Below are positions 9,116 to 21,227 of a DNA stretch of 64,000 nucleotides, piece by piece (within the stretch, counting starts at the first letter, position 1; each line of letters opens with the position of its first letter). The translations under genes were made by a program, and so were the position numbers. The stretch comes from Mycolicibacterium moriokaense (GTDB lineage Bacteria > Actinomycetota > Actinomycetes > Mycobacteriales > Mycobacteriaceae): NCBI RefSeq assembly GCF_003347205.1, contig NZ_QQBJ01000002.1, positions 372,001 to 436,000 on the forward strand. Direction: 5' to 3'. The notes under the pieces were generated by a model. The model did no database searches, was not told the origin of the DNA, and saw only the letters and a program-made list of their open reading frames with translations.

Positions 9116-9805
9116 TCAACGCAGCACCAGCGCGGGGTCGCCGCGACGGCGGTACACCGACCCGAACCGCGCGTCGATCCGCAGCCACGCAGGCAGCGCC
9201 CGCACCCGCACGATCTCGTCGGCGGCCACCGTCTGCGGGTCCAGCCCCATATCGCGGTCGGCATTGGTGGACTGCGGCAGGAAACCCATTGCCGTCAAGG
9301 CGAATACGCAGCGCATCGGGATATGCACCTCACCGTGTTCGGAACTGACCGCCAGCACCTCCTGATCGAGCAGCGACGCCGGCGGCCCGTGGGAGCTGCT
9401 GTGCTCCTTGGCCAGCGCGACACCACGCTGGGCCAGGTCGAGCACCACCCGCGCGGGCACGTCATCGATATGCGCGAAGCCGGAATCCGGCGGCAGGGCA
9501 CCGCGCCACGCCGAGTCCATCGGAAAGCCGGGGTCGACGTGTCCGCTGCGGTCCATCGCGCTCAGGCCCTGGCCGAGTCCGTCGGCGCCGGCACTCAGAT
9601 CGGTCGGTCGCACCCGGCCGGCCACCACGCGACTGGCCAGAACGTCGAAACCGGTTGCGACCCAGGCCACGACGTGTCCGCCCGGCCGCTCGCGCAGTCG
9701 GATCACAGCGGCGTCATCGAGTCGCGTCGCCCGCTCGACGAACGTCGCGAGGTCCTCTCGGTGGGTGGCGTCGTCCAGCCAGACACCGCGCTCGGGGCTG
9801 CTCAT
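9116..9805 (-). CDS. Conserved hypothetical protein, Rv2474c homologue
   Basis: A 229-aa protein of unknown function, similar in sequence and position to Mtb Rv2474c. It has no signal peptide or transmembrane helix and no motif I recognise. It lies directly downstream of the thioesterase and gdh genes and is separated from the thioesterase stop by only ten bases, so it belongs to the same leftward transcript. Its start codon lies within a 14-bp tandem duplication (see 9802-9829). Confidence 0.75.
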   Translation of the reverse strand: MSSPERGVWLDDATHREDLATFVERATRLDDAAVIRLRERPGGHVVAWVATGFDVLASRVVAGRVRPTDLSAGADGLGQGLSAMDRSGHVDPGFPMDSAWRGALPPDSGFAHIDDVPARVVLDLAQRGVALAKEHSSSHGPPASLLDQEVLAVSSEHGEVHIPMRCVFALTAMGFLPQSTNADRDMGLDPQTVAADEIVRVRALPAWLRIDARFGSVYRRRGDPALVLR

Positions 9806-9829
9806 CGCATCCAGCTCATCGCATCCAGC
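9802..9829. repeat. 14-bp tandem duplication at a stop/start junction
   Basis: The 14-mer TCATCGCATCCAGC is present twice without interruption (9802-9815 and 9816-9829). One copy carries the start codon of the hypothetical gene and the other the stop codon of the thioesterase gene. With a single copy the two codons would overlap as ATGA, the coupling used elsewhere in this window. Confidence 0.9.
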
Positions 9830-10238
9830 GCTGCAAGTATTCCTGCTGAGCCGGTGACAGTCGTTGCAGCCGTTGTTCTTTGATATGGACGGTGGCCAGT
9901 TGCGTCTCGGCGATCACCGCGGGCCGGGAGTCCGCCGGCTTGCTCACCGACCGCACCTCGTAGCCGATGGTGAAGTCGACCGCCCGCACCCGCTTCGACC
10001 ACATCGTCACCTGCAGCGGCGAATCCCGCAGCCGCAGCTGGCCCTTGTACAGGATCTTCACCTCGTGGATGAGCAGGCCGATGTCCTCGATCACGTCCTC
10101 GAACGGCTCACGCAGGAACGGTATTCGAGCCTCCTCGAGGATGGTGACCATGGTCGCGTGGTTGATGTGCTGGTACATGTCGATGTCCGACCAGCGAACA
10201 TGCACGGGCGCTACAAAGCCTGCGCTTTCGGCTGTCAC
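9816..10238 (-). CDS. Hotdog-fold acyl-CoA thioesterase, Rv2475c homologue
   Basis: A 140-aa protein of the 4-hydroxybenzoyl-CoA thioesterase type. The N-terminal motif [15 protein letters not shown] (about residues 14-28) contains the Asp that acts in catalysis in this family. It should cleave an acyl-CoA thioester in the cytosol; the acyl group is unknown. The GTG start at 10238 overlaps the gdh stop codon by four bases (GTGA), so it is translationally coupled to gdh. It corresponds to Rv2475c. Confidence 0.85.
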   Translation of the reverse strand: MTAESAGFVAPVHVRWSDIDMYQHINHATMVTILEEARIPFLREPFEDVIEDIGLLIHEVKILYKGQLRLRDSPLQVTMWSKRVRAVDFTIGYEVRSVSKPADSRPAVIAETQLATVHIKEQRLQRLSPAQQEYLQRWMR

Positions 10239-13200
10239 CCAGTACTCCCCGTTCCACTTGTTCGCGTCATGCTGCGGATCTGGCGCGCCGCCACCGACAA
10301 GGTCGCGAGGTCACGCTCGTCGGACTCGTAGATCTCGTTCAGCGTGCGCCGCGCCCGCTGCACCCGGGAGCCGTTGATCAGCTCCCACTCCTCGATCTTC
10401 TCCTCGCCGCGCTCGTCGGGCTCGCCGACGGCGAGCACGTCCAGGCACAGCGCACGCATGGAGCCGTAGATGTCGTCGCGAATCGCCAACCGGGCCAACG
10501 AATGCCAGCGGTCGTCACGCGGCAGCCCGGACACGGCGGTCAGCAGCGAATCCGAGCTCAGGTAGTCCATCAGCGCGAAGTACGCATCGGCCACTTCCGC
10601 GGGCTCGCGATCGACGATGTCGGCGATGTCGATGATGTCGAGCAGGCTGTACTGGTAGAGGCCCGAGGCGATCTTGTACGCCAGGTCTTCCGGCGCGCCG
10701 TGCGCGGAAAACTGGCCGACCTCCTTCTCGACGATCGCGCGGTCGTCGCCGCGCAGCCACTCCCGCATGCGCGGCGTCAACTCGGCGACTTTTGCCGCGA
10801 ACCGGTTGATCTCGGCGCCGACGGCCAGCGGCTGCGGCCGGTAGTTCAGTAGCCAACGGCCCGCGCGGTCAATCTGCCTGCGCAGGTCCAGCGTCATCCG
10901 ATCGGAGATGTTGACCGCCACGTCGGCGGCACGGATGCTTCGCCACGCCTCTTCGATGCCGAAGATCGCGTCGGTCGCGACGTAGGACCGCACGGCGTCG
11001 ACGGGTCCCACACCGACGTCCTCCATCACCCGGTACACATACGAGATGCCCGCGGTGTCGACGACGTCGTTGACCAGCATCGTGGTGATGATCTCGCGGC
11101 GCAGTTGATGCGAGCGGATCTCCGTGCCGAACCGCTCACGAAGCGGCGTCGGGAAATATCGCGGCAGCCGGGAGGCGAAGACCTCCTGATCCGGCAGGTC
11201 GCTGGCCACCACCTGGTCCTTGAGCTCCAGCTTGACGTGCGCCATCAACGTGGCGAGTTCCGGTGAGGTGAGCCCGATTCCGGCCTCGGAACGCCTGCGG
11301 ATCTCCTTCTCCGACGGCAGCGCCTCGAGCTCGCGGTTCAGCCCGGCCTCGGCCTCGAGGTCCTTGATCTGCCTGGCGTGCACCGGCAGCAGGCTGGCCG
11401 CATTCACCCGGCTGGTGCCCATCAGGTCGTTCTGGTCCTTGTTGTCGACGAGGACCAGCTCGCCCACCTCGTCGGTCATCGACAGCAGCAGGTCCGTCCG
11501 GTCCTCGGCTTGCACCTTGCCGTTGCTCACCAGCGAGTCGATCAGGATCTTGATGTTCACCTCGTGGTCGGAGCAGTCCACCCCCGCCGAGTTGTCGAGC
11601 GCATCGGTGTTGATCCGGCCGCCGGTGAGGTCGAACTCGATACGGCCGAGCGGCGTCACACCGAGGTTGCCACCCTCGCCGATCACCTTGGCACGCACCT
11701 GATTTCCGTTCACCCGGATCATGTCGTTGGCGCGGTCGCCGACCTCGGCGTCGGATTCCGTCTCGGCTTTGATGTAGGTGCCGATGCCGCCGTTCCACAG
11801 CAGGTCGACCGGAGCCTTCAGCACGCGACGCAGCAGATCCGGCGGCGGAAGTTCCTCGACGTCGTCCTCGATGCCGAGCACCCTGCGCACCTGCGGGCTG
11901 ATCGGGATCGACTTGTGCTCGCGGCTGTACACCCCGCCGCCCTCGCTGATCAGCGACTTGTCGTAGTCGTCCCAGGTGGAGCGCGGCAGCTCGAACATCC
12001 GCTTGCGTTCGTCCCAGGATCTCGCCGCGTCGGGGTTGGGGTCGAGGAAGACGTGCCGGTGATCGAACGCAGCAACCAGCCGAATGTGCTGGGAGAGAAG
12101 CATTCCGTTGCCGAACACATCACCGCTCATGTCGCCGATACCCGCGACGGTGAAGTCCTCGGACTGCGTGTCGACACCCATTTCGCGGAAGTGCCGCTTG
12201 ACGCTCTCCCATGCGCCCTTGGCGGTGATTCCCATCGCCTTGTGGTCGTAGCCGACGGAACCGCCGGAGGCGAACGCGTCGCCCAGCCAGAAACCGTAGG
12301 ACTTCGCGACTTCGTTGGCGATGTCGGAGAACGTCGCGGTGCCCTTGTCGGCGGCCACCACCAGGTAGGCGTCATCGCCGTCGCGGCGCACCACGTCGGC
12401 GGGAGTGACGACCTTGCCCGTGGTCTGGTCGACGTTGTCGGTGAGGTCGAGCAGGCCGGAGATGAACAGTGTGTAGCAGGCGATGCCCTCGGCGCGTTGC
12501 ACGTCGCGGTCGGCGGCGGGATCACCGGACAGCGCAGGCGGTTGCTTGACGACGAAGCCGCCCTTGGCGCCGACAGGGACGATGACGGCGTTCTTCACCG
12601 CCTGCGCCTTGACCAGCCCCAAGATCTCGGTGCGGAAGTCCTCCTTGCGGTCCGACCAGCGCAATCCGCCGCGGGCGACGAAGCCGAAGCGCAGGTGCAC
12701 ACCCTCCACGCGGGGCGAGTAGACGAAGATCTCGAACATCGGCCGCGGCAGCGGGAGTTCGTCGATCAGCCGGGAGCTCAGCTTGATCGAGAGCACGTTC
12801 TGTGCACGCGCCGAATCACCGCGCCGCACAAAGTAGTTGGTTCGTAGCGTGGCCTGGATCATCGACGCGAAACCGCGTAGCACCCGGTCGGTGTCCAGGC
12901 TGGTCAGCGCATCGATGTCGGCGGTCACCGACGCCGCGGCGGCCTGCGCGGCCTTGCGGTCCGGGTCGGCGGCGGGGTCGAACATCGCCTCGAAGAGTTC
13001 GACCAGCGACCCTGCGGTGCGCGGGTTGCCGTTGAGCACGTTCTCGATGTGGGCCTGGCTGTACGGAAATCCGGCCTGCCGCAGGTACTTCGCATAGGTG
13101 CGCAGGATCACGACCTGTTCCCACGTCAGCCGTGCGCGCAACACCAACTCGTTGAAGCGGTCGATCTCGGCGCGGCCGTGCCAGATCGCGGTGACCGCGT

Positions 13201-15103
13201 CGGCGAACCGCACCGCGGACGCATCACGTTCCGGGACGTCGTCTTCCTCGGGAATGTCGGGCAGCACCGAGATCTTGAACTGGTAGATCCACACCGGCAA
13301 TCCGTCGGCCCTGGTCACCGTGAACGGGCGTTCCTCCAGCACGATCACGCCCATGGACTGCAGCATCGGCAGCAGCTGGCTCAACGACGCCGACCGGCCG
13401 CCCAGATACCAGATCAGCCGCGCGGCGTTGTCGCCGCTGTCTTCGACACCCCTGCCGTGCGGGTCCTCGGAGAACACCAGCTTGACCGAATCATCTGACA
13501 GCTCTTCGATGATCGCGATGTCTTTGATCGCCTCATCGGGGGCGATGGCTTGCTTGTAGTACTCGCTGAAAGCGGTCGAGTAGTGCTCGGCCTTGGCCTG
13601 GTCGATGGCGCCGGTGCGCACCGCGCCGAGCAGTCGGTCGCCCCACGTGCGCGCCGCCTCGGTCAGCAGGTCCTGGATGCGCGTCTCGTTCTCCAACGAC
13701 ACGTCGACGTTCTGCGGGCTGGAGCCCTCCGGCAGCCGGACCGTGAAATGCACTACCGCCCAAGGTGATTCGCTGACCCGCGCGGTGTATTCGATGCTTT
13801 CGCCGCCGAGCTCGCGAACCAGGATGTCCTGCATCTCCAGCCGGACCACCGTGGTGTACCGGTCGCGCGGCAGATACACCAGGCAGGAGACGAAGTGGGC
13901 AAGCTGGTCGGCGCGCAGGAACAGCAGCGTCCGCCGCCGCGAGCCGAGGTCGACGACGGCCATCGCCATGTCCAACAGCTCGCGGGCGCTCAGCGCGAAC
14001 AGTTCCGACCGGGGAATGGTCTGGATGATGTCGAGCAGCAGTTGCGCCGGATGGCTCGGATCCCGCTGCGCCATGGCGACCGCTTCGCCGACACGTCGCG
14101 AAATCAGCGGGATGTCCATCACGTTGGCATTCATCGCGGCGACCGTGAACAGGCCGACGAAACGATGCTCGATCGCGTGATGCCCGGGGTGCTCGCGGAC
14201 GACGACGATGTAGGGGTAGGCGCCGTAGCGCAGGAAGCTGGGGATGGTGGCCTGCGCCAGCACCAACAGGTCGTCGCTGTCGGTCAGCTGCGGCAGCACC
14301 TCCTCTCGGAACCGCAGGATGCCCAGGCGACTCGACTCGTCGACCGTCGACTGCCCGCTCTGCACCGGGCACCGCTGATAGCCGAGCAGCACGAAATGCC
14401 CGTCGGCGAGCCATCGCAGCAGGGCCGCCACGTCTTTGCGGTCGGCGCGCGGAAAGCGCCCCTCGGGGTCGTTGTCGAGTTCGTTGGCCAGCCCGAGCAG
14501 CGTGCCGCTCAAGGCGCGCGAGTCCAGCGCCACCTGTCGGGCGTCGGCGAGCACGCCGGGCAGCATCCGCCTGGCCTCGGCGACCACCTTGGGGTCGGCG
14601 GAGCCCGACAGCTCCACATGGATCCAGGCCTCGTCGACGCCTTCGCGGGAGTGGTCGGCCTCGGTGGCCGGCTGGATGTCGCGCAGTTCGCCGTCGGGCC
14701 CGCGGCGCACCCACAGGACCGGGTTCATGATCGCCTTGTAGGCCACCCCGAGGCGGTGCAGCAGCACCGTGACCGAGTCCATCAGCAGCGTCGCGTAGTC
14801 CGTGACGATCTGTATCGACGGGCCGATGCCCGAAGGGTCGTCCGACGGGTAGACCTCGACGAGTGTTTCGCCTGGCCGCCGCCGCTTGCCCAGCCGGTAG
14901 TGGGCCGACAGCAGCTTCGACGACATCAACTGGCCCGCGGCCGACATGTCGACCGGCCCCGTGGTCGCCTCGGCGATCGGCGCATCGCCGTGCGGCCCGT
15001 GATAGGTCGCGATATAGGCCCTTGCGAGCTTGTCGAGGGTCGCTGGGGCAACTATCCGTTCGGTCTGCCCCTGGGTCTCCCCCGCTTCCGGATTGACCGT
15101 CAT
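10235..15103 (-). CDS. gdh: NAD-specific glutamate dehydrogenase, 180-kDa class
   Basis: A 1622-aa protein, the usual size of the large L_180 NAD-GDH class (Rv2476c in Mtb). It converts glutamate to 2-oxoglutarate and ammonia with NAD, and in mycobacteria is needed for glutamate catabolism and nitrogen balance. ACT-like N-terminal regions precede the catalytic core. The core carries the substrate-binding stretch [20 protein letters not shown] and the lysine-bearing segment [12 protein letters not shown] about halfway along, followed by the nucleotide-binding part. Activity in Mtb is inhibited by GarA. The ATG at 15103 gives [12 protein letters not shown]. Several long antisense ORFs across it are shadows. 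Confidence 0.96.
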   Translation of the reverse strand: MTVNPEAGETQGQTERIVAPATLDKLARAYIATYHGPHGDAPIAEATTGPVDMSAAGQLMSSKLLSAHYRLGKRRRPGETLVEVYPSDDPSGIGPSIQIVTDYATLLMDSVTVLLHRLGVAYKAIMNPVLWVRRGPDGELRDIQPATEADHSREGVDEAWIHVELSGSADPKVVAEARRMLPGVLADARQVALDSRALSGTLLGLANELDNDPEGRFPRADRKDVAALLRWLADGHFVLLGYQRCPVQSGQSTVDESSRLGILRFREEVLPQLTDSDDLLVLAQATIPSFLRYGAYPYIVVVREHPGHHAIEHRFVGLFTVAAMNANVMDIPLISRRVGEAVAMAQRDPSHPAQLLLDIIQTIPRSELFALSARELLDMAMAVVDLGSRRRTLLFLRADQLAHFVSCLVYLPRDRYTTVVRLEMQDILVRELGGESIEYTARVSESPWAVVHFTVRLPEGSSPQNVDVSLENETRIQDLLTEAARTWGDRLLGAVRTGAIDQAKAEHYSTAFSEYYKQAIAPDEAIKDIAIIEELSDDSVKLVFSEDPHGRGVEDSGDNAARLIWYLGGRSASLSQLLPMLQSMGVIVLEERPFTVTRADGLPVWIYQFKISVLPDIPEEDDVPERDASAVRFADAVTAIWHGRAEIDRFNELVLRARLTWEQVVILRTYAKYLRQAGFPYSQAHIENVLNGNPRTAGSLVELFEAMFDPAADPDRKAAQAAAASVTADIDALTSLDTDRVLRGFASMIQATLRTNYFVRRGDSARAQNVLSIKLSSRLIDELPLPRPMFEIFVYSPRVEGVHLRFGFVARGGLRWSDRKEDFRTEILGLVKAQAVKNAVIVPVGAKGGFVVKQPPALSGDPAADRDVQRAEGIACYTLFISGLLDLTDNVDQTTGKVVTPADVVRRDGDDAYLVVAADKGTATFSDIANEVAKSYGFWLGDAFASGGSVGYDHKAMGITAKGAWESVKRHFREMGVDTQSEDFTVAGIGDMSGDVFGNGMLLSQHIRLVAAFDHRHVFLDPNPDAARSWDERKRMFELPRSTWDDYDKSLISEGGGVYSREHKSIPISPQVRRVLGIEDDVEELPPPDLLRRVLKAPVDLLWNGGIGTYIKAETESDAEVGDRANDMIRVNGNQVRAKVIGEGGNLGVTPLGRIEFDLTGGRINTDALDNSAGVDCSDHEVNIKILIDSLVSNGKVQAEDRTDLLLSMTDEVGELVLVDNKDQNDLMGTSRVNAASLLPVHARQIKDLEAEAGLNRELEALPSEKEIRRRSEAGIGLTSPELATLMAHVKLELKDQVVASDLPDQEVFASRLPRYFPTPLRERFGTEIRSHQLRREIITTMLVNDVVDTAGISYVYRVMEDVGVGPVDAVRSYVATDAIFGIEEAWRSIRAADVAVNISDRMTLDLRRQIDRAGRWLLNYRPQPLAVGAEINRFAAKVAELTPRMREWLRGDDRAIVEKEVGQFSAHGAPEDLAYKIASGLYQYSLLDIIDIADIVDREPAEVADAYFALMDYLSSDSLLTAVSGLPRDDRWHSLARLAIRDDIYGSMRALCLDVLAVGEPDERGEEKIEEWELINGSRVQRARRTLNEIYESDERDLATLSVAARQIRSMTRTSGTGSTG

Positions 15104-15146
15104 CCCGCGCGCTCCTGACTCAGCTCTGCGCGCCGCCCGTCGTTGG

Positions 15147-15187
15147 ATGTCGCCGCTGTCGCGGCTCCGTGGCGCGCAGAGGCGACA

Positions 15188-15188
<1 letters not shown>
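15147..15188. terminator. Inverted repeat between ettA and gdh
   Basis: ATGTCGCC (15147-15154) and GGCGACAT (15181-15188) form an 8-bp perfect inverted repeat around a 26-base GC-rich loop, directly at the ettA stop codon. It could act as a hairpin that ends or attenuates the ettA transcript before gdh. No T-tract is present. Confidence 0.35.
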
Positions 15189-16864
<1,676 letters not shown>

Positions 16865-16960
16865 GCCGTAATAACGCCTCTCTGGTCTCGGTATTGCTCG
16901 CGGACCATCGTAGGCGTGGACACCGGCCGTCCCCACATCGCCGTCAGCGCATCGGCCGGC

Positions 16961-17437
16961 TCACGCCGACATCGGCAACACCTTCGGGTCCACGGTCTCC
17001 TCCGATTCGCCGGCTTCGGTGTCTTCCTCCGACTCGTCGCTCTTGGATTCGTCGGCGTCGTCGCTGTTCGCGGCGGTGTTCTTGGCCCGATGGATGCTGG
17101 CGCTGCTGCGCGCCAGGTCCGGCCCCACCGCGGTGGCCCGCACTTCCAGCGAGGACCGACGGTTGCCGTCGCGGTCGTCGTACTCGCTGGTGTGGACGAA
17201 ACCGACAACGATCACCGGGTCGCCCTTCCCGACGGAGCCGGCGACGCCCTTGACCAGCCGGCTGCCCCAGCAGTTGACGGAGACGTACAGCGAGTTGCCC
17301 GGCTCCCACTGACCGTCGGCGGTGCGGCGCCGCGAATTGCTGGCCACCCGGAACTTGTAGACCTCCTGATCGCCCACCCGACGCAGGATCGGGTCGGTGA
17401 TGATGTTGCCGACCACGTGAATTGGTGTCTCGAACAT
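16961..17437 (-). CDS. ssbB: Second single-stranded DNA-binding protein (SsbB, Rv2478c homologue)
   Basis: A 158-aa protein with one N-terminal OB-fold (residues 1-105; MFETPIHVVGNIITDP, then YKFRVASNSRRR) and an acidic disordered tail. The tail does not end in the DDDIPF-type hexapeptide that housekeeping SSB uses to recruit partners; it ends DPKVLPMSA. This matches the mycobacterial SSB paralogue next to ettA (Rv2478c), which is stress-induced and distinct from the essential SSB. A strong AAGGGATGAG ribosome site precedes the ATG. It lies 96 bases upstream of ettA on the same strand. Confidence 0.88.
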   Translation of the reverse strand: MFETPIHVVGNIITDPILRRVGDQEVYKFRVASNSRRRTADGQWEPGNSLYVSVNCWGSRLVKGVAGSVGKGDPVIVVGFVHTSEYDDRDGNRRSSLEVRATAVGPDLARSSASIHRAKNTAANSDDADESKSDESEEDTEAGESEETVDPKVLPMSA

Positions 17438-17585
17438 TGCTCATCCCTTCGATTCGTTTGACTGAGCCACCGCCATTCACTCGGACGCCACCGACGCGAC
17501 GGTGGCGACGCGACGCCGCGCGCCGTCGGCCTGTGGATGAATCTCGGACTGTGGACAGCCGCCGCGGACCGTAGGTTGAGCTGCT

Positions 17586-18344
17586 ATGACGGTGGCGATC
17601 ACCCCGACAGTCGGCGCGCCGGTCCGGGCAGACGATCTCGCGCAGGCGAACCAGGCGATGGCGGCGCAGGCGGGAATCGGGGGCGGCTGGCCCAGTGACG
17701 TGCGTTTCGCGGCGCCGCCCGAGCCGCGCATCTCGGCGGTGACGTCGCTGCCCCGCGAGCTGCCCGACGGCCTCGACGCGCTGACGGTGCCGACCTCGGC
17801 GATCGCCGACGACGTGACCGGCATGTGCGCGGTGACTGTCGCCGGCGTCACGGTGCTCGCCCGGCCGTTCGACGACGCGGTCGCTCTCGACGTCGCCGCG
17901 GCGATCTTGGGAGTCCAAGCGCCGCTCGATGTTTGGCCGATCACCGTGGCCGAGCACATGGAACTCGCGGTGTTCGGCGCGCACCTGCGTGGCGGCCCGC
18001 TGGAGCATCAGCTGACGGGTCTCGGCGCGCGATGGGCCGGCGAGATCACGACCGCGCCGCGCTACCGCATGACGGTGTTGCCGACGACGCCCGCCAAACC
18101 CGCCGTCACCCGCGTACCCGCGGACGCGCATGGCATCGCGTTGCTAGGTCACCGGTGGCTGCTGTCGCCGGCGGCGCTGGGCCGCTTCCTCGCCGCGCTG
18201 CCCGCGCCGATGCAGCTCGGCAAGGTCGAGTTCGCCGACGGCAGCTGGCGTACCGGTTTCGGCTGCGACGGTTCCGCGGCGACCGGCCGCGACATCAGCT
18301 CGTACGGCAGCTGGCCCGCCGCGGTCGCCGCGGGCGCGGTGTAA
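17586..18344 (+). CDS. Stand-alone allophanate hydrolase C-terminal domain protein
   Basis: A 252-aa protein. The second half (from about residue 120) carries the pattern of the C-terminal domain of allophanate hydrolase (AtzF family): MELAVFGAHLRGGPLEHQL, then APRYRMTVLPT, and near the end FGCDGSAATGRDISSYGSW. The amidase domain with the Ser-Ser-Lys triad that normally precedes this domain is absent. The N-terminal 110 residues are of unknown type. In full-length AtzF this domain is catalytic for allophanate processing; here the role is unknown. There are no urea carboxylase genes beside it. It is divergent from ssbB. Confidence 0.75.
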   Translation: MTVAITPTVGAPVRADDLAQANQAMAAQAGIGGGWPSDVRFAAPPEPRISAVTSLPRELPDGLDALTVPTSAIADDVTGMCAVTVAGVTVLARPFDDAVALDVAAAILGVQAPLDVWPITVAEHMELAVFGAHLRGGPLEHQLTGLGARWAGEITTAPRYRMTVLPTTPAKPAVTRVPADAHGIALLGHRWLLSPAALGRFLAALPAPMQLGKVEFADGSWRTGFGCDGSAATGRDISSYGSWPAAVAAGAV

Positions 18345-18354
18345 CCCGCGAACG

Positions 18355-19095
18355 TCAGTTCGCGGCCCGTTTCTGCCATACGGAGACATGACGCATGCTC
18401 TCGTGGTCGAACGGCGTGCCGTCCCAGTCCTGCCAGCGCTCGACGAGCACCAGACCGGCGATGCGGGCCATCAGGTCGAGTTCGGCGGGCCACACGTAGC
18501 GGAACGGGATCGACCGGAGCCGCGCAGCGCCGCCGTCGTCGTCGACGTAGTTGGAGCTCATTTCCTGCGTCGCGCAGTCGTAGAGGTCGTAGGCCCAGAA
18601 TCGGTCGCCCACGTCGAACGGGACCGCGCGTTGGCCCGGCGGCAGAAGCCGTAGCGCGGGCACCCCGACCTCGATGACGAAGAACCCGCCTGCCACCAGA
18701 TGCGCGGCGGCGTTGACGAAGCAGGCGACCTGCTCGTCCTGCGTCGTCAGGTTGTTGATCGTGTTGAAGACCAGGTAGGCCAGCGAGAATTCGCCGGGCA
18801 CCCGCGTGTCGGCGAAGTCCCCGATCGTCACGTCGATCGCCGCCCCACCGGGCTTGTCTCGCAGCCGCGTGACCATCGCCTTCGACAGGTCGATGCCGTG
18901 CACGGAGACGCCGCGCTGCGCGAGCGGAAGGGCGATTCGGCCGGTGCCGATGCCGAATTCGAGCGCTCTTCCGTCACCGGCCAGTATCGCGAGTACGTCG
19001 ACGACTTCGGCGATGACGCTCTGGTCGTGCATTCCCGATGTGGCGGCGTCGTACCCGGCGGCTATCTCCTCGCCGAAGTACCCGTCATCAGTCAT
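18355..19095 (-). CDS. SAM-dependent class I methyltransferase
   Basis: A 246-aa methyltransferase. Motif I is ALEFGIGTGRIALPLAQRG (about residues 40-58), with HGIDLSKAMV as the acidic second strand, IGDFAD as the next, and AYLVFNTINNL as motif IV. The ATG at 19095 (MTDDGYFGEEIAAGYD) is chosen; the upstream open frame is not conserved coding. The substrate is unknown; a small molecule is likely from the overall type. It converges with the allophanate-hydrolase-like gene with a gap of ten bases. Confidence 0.85.
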   Translation of the reverse strand: MTDDGYFGEEIAAGYDAATSGMHDQSVIAEVVDVLAILAGDGRALEFGIGTGRIALPLAQRGVSVHGIDLSKAMVTRLRDKPGGAAIDVTIGDFADTRVPGEFSLAYLVFNTINNLTTQDEQVACFVNAAAHLVAGGFFVIEVGVPALRLLPPGQRAVPFDVGDRFWAYDLYDCATQEMSSNYVDDDGGAARLRSIPFRYVWPAELDLMARIAGLVLVERWQDWDGTPFDHESMRHVSVWQKRAAN

Positions 19096-19111
19096 CAACG
19101 CGAACGCTAGA

Positions 19112-19182
19112 CCGCGAAACCGCGAGACGGAATCTACGCACGCCGTTACTTGCACTTCTCGTACTGGAATTCCGTTTCGCGG
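19112..19182. terminator. Nested inverted repeat downstream of the CtaG-like gene
   Basis: CCGCGAAAC (19112-19120) pairs perfectly with GTTTCGCGG (19174-19182), and inside it ACGGAAT (19127-19133) pairs with ATTCCGT (19169-19175). The pair spans most of the 107-base gap between the CtaG-like gene and the methyltransferase. It may be a terminator or a regulatory hairpin; the long loop makes a simple terminator uncertain. Confidence 0.35.
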
Positions 19183-19202
19183 CAAGACCGCGGCAAACCA
19201 CG

Positions 19203-21197
19203 CTAGTGCCCGTCCCGCTTCGCGAGTTCGGCCAGCATGTTGTTGTACGCGGTCAGGTCGGCATCGTCGTCGCGGTCCGCGGCGCGGTCGAGCCTGCGGG
19301 CCGTCCGCCGGTCGCTGCGCGTCCATTGCACCAGCAACGCGATCATCACAATGACGAGGGGGATTTCGCCTGTCGCCCAGGCGATTCCGCCGCCCAACCG
19401 TTGATCGCCCAACAGGTCGGTGTGCCAGTACAGCTGAAGCGACTTGTAGAAGCTGCCGCCCATCACGTTCTTGGTGCTCATCAACACGACGCCGAAGAAC
19501 GCATGCAGCGGCAACGACGCGAACACCATCGCGACCTTGCCCAGCGGCGGCAGTGGCCTCGGCGTCGGGTCGACGCCGATGACGACCCAGTAGAACAGGT
19601 ATCCGGTGAGCAGGAAGTGCACGTTCATCGCGAGGTGCGCCGCGTGGCTGTCGGCGACGGCGTCGAAGATCCCGCCGAAGTACAGGCCGTAGAAGCCGAA
19701 GACGAACAGCACCGTCGCCACGATCGGGTTGGTGAGCAACTGCGACACCCGCGAATGCAGCGCGGCCAGCAGCCATTCGCGCGGGCCAGGCGGATCGTCC
19801 TTCCCCGCGGTCGGCAGCGCTCGCAACGCCAACGTCACCGGCCCGCCGAGCGCCAGCAGGATCGGCGTCAGCATCGACAGCGACATGTGCGAGGCCATGT
19901 GCATGCTGAACATCGCGGGCACGTACCGGCCCACGCCCGATGACGTGGTGAACAACAACGCGGAGCAGCCGAGCACCCACGCCACGATCCGGCCGGTCGG
20001 CCAGGCATCACCGCGCCGACGCAGCCGTCGCACCCCGGCCAGGTACAGCAGCGCCAGCACGATCGCCGCGGTCCCGAAGATCAGGTCGAAGCGCCAGTCG
20101 AACAGCAGGCGAAACACCGTCGGCGGCCCGTCGAGGTCGTAGCCGATCTCGACGGCGGGAATCGACGGGTTGGAGGCCGGCGGCGGTGGCGGCGTGCGGC
20201 CCAGCGCCACCGCGATACCGAAGGTCAGGCCGAAGACCACCGCTTCCGTCAGCGCCAGTCGGATCAGCGGCCCGCGGTTCTGCGGATCGGATTGCAGCGC
20301 GGCCACCCCGCTGCGGCGTTGCCGCCAGCCGATGAAGCCCAGCGTGCACAGCGCCGCGGCCTTGGCAAGGATCAACACCCCGTACATGCCGTCGAAGAAG
20401 TCCCCGAGAGGGACCCGCACCAGGGCGTTGACGATTCCGCTGAGCGCCATCGCGACGAAGCACCACAGCGCGACCGCCGAGAAGCGGCGCGCCGCGAGGT
20501 CGGCGTGCCCGCCGCGGCGCAGCGCATGCACCAGCAGCGCCAGCAGACCGCCCGCCCACACCGCGGCGGCCGTCAGGTGGATGATCAGGCTGTTGGTGGC
20601 CAGGTCGTGGGAGCCGCCCGTGGCGGAATGCCCCGTCAGGGCCAGCGGCAACAGCGTCAGCAGCGAACCCGCGAACAGCACCGGCGTCGGCGACCAGCGC
20701 AGCACCGGGATGCTCGCGACCGTCACGATGGCCGCCAAGAACGCCGTCCACCGCCAAGCGCCCGCCGTCTCGATCAGCCCCGCAACCGTCCAGATGTCCG
20801 ACAGGCTCAGCCGCGACGTCAGCGGCTGCCCGGTGACGTCGGAGACGGTCAGCGGCACCAGCAGCGCCGCGCACACCGTCCACAACGCCGACGCGGCCGT
20901 CCCCACCCGCAACGAGCGGTAGCCGTCGGCGTCGAGCACTCCGCTGCGCTGCGGCGGCACCATGAACGCGGTGAACATGAACGACCCCGCCGCGACGACG
21001 GCCGCGATCTCGCCCGTCGCCCGGACGAAGGGCAGGCCGTAGTTGGTGACCGGCCCCGGATCGGGCAGTCCCGTGGCACTCAGCGCGGCGGCCAACGTCA
21101 AGCCGCCGAGCGCGGCCGCGGTCACGCCGGCCAGCAGAGCGACCCCGAACAAGACGGGCCACACCGGGTTGGTGCGCACGCTCGAGGTGGTCGTCAT
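19203..21197 (-). CDS. CopD-CtaG fusion membrane protein (cytochrome c oxidase assembly type, Rv0102-like)
   Basis: A 664-aa integral membrane protein with about fourteen hydrophobic segments. The N-terminal half has CopD-like character (histidines in LALTGHSATGGSHD and IIHLTAAAVWAGGLLALLVH). The C-terminal half is a caa3-type CtaG domain, with MFSMHMASHMSLSMLTPILLALGGP as its histidine/methionine-rich copper-site segment. The same fusion is known as Rv0102 in Mtb. It probably handles copper for cytochrome oxidase assembly or copper uptake. Partner oxidase genes are not adjacent. Confidence 0.85.
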   Translation of the reverse strand: MTTTSSVRTNPVWPVLFGVALLAGVTAAALGGLTLAAALSATGLPDPGPVTNYGLPFVRATGEIAAVVAAGSFMFTAFMVPPQRSGVLDADGYRSLRVGTAASALWTVCAALLVPLTVSDVTGQPLTSRLSLSDIWTVAGLIETAGAWRWTAFLAAIVTVASIPVLRWSPTPVLFAGSLLTLLPLALTGHSATGGSHDLATNSLIIHLTAAAVWAGGLLALLVHALRRGGHADLAARRFSAVALWCFVAMALSGIVNALVRVPLGDFFDGMYGVLILAKAAALCTLGFIGWRQRRSGVAALQSDPQNRGPLIRLALTEAVVFGLTFGIAVALGRTPPPPPASNPSIPAVEIGYDLDGPPTVFRLLFDWRFDLIFGTAAIVLALLYLAGVRRLRRRGDAWPTGRIVAWVLGCSALLFTTSSGVGRYVPAMFSMHMASHMSLSMLTPILLALGGPVTLALRALPTAGKDDPPGPREWLLAALHSRVSQLLTNPIVATVLFVFGFYGLYFGGIFDAVADSHAAHLAMNVHFLLTGYLFYWVVIGVDPTPRPLPPLGKVAMVFASLPLHAFFGVVLMSTKNVMGGSFYKSLQLYWHTDLLGDQRLGGGIAWATGEIPLVIVMIALLVQWTRSDRRTARRLDRAADRDDDADLTAYNNMLAELAKRDGH

Positions 21198-21227
21198 GCA
21201 TCCAGCGTATGGCCACCCGCTGTGGGG

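Noticed and set aside
11378-12847. 489-codon plus-strand ORF inside gdh
   Set aside because: Antisense to conserved gdh catalytic sequence; no domain and shadow-like composition.
17586-18344. Full allophanate hydrolase
   Set aside because: The amidase domain with its Ser-Ser-Lys triad is missing; only the C-terminal domain is recognisable.
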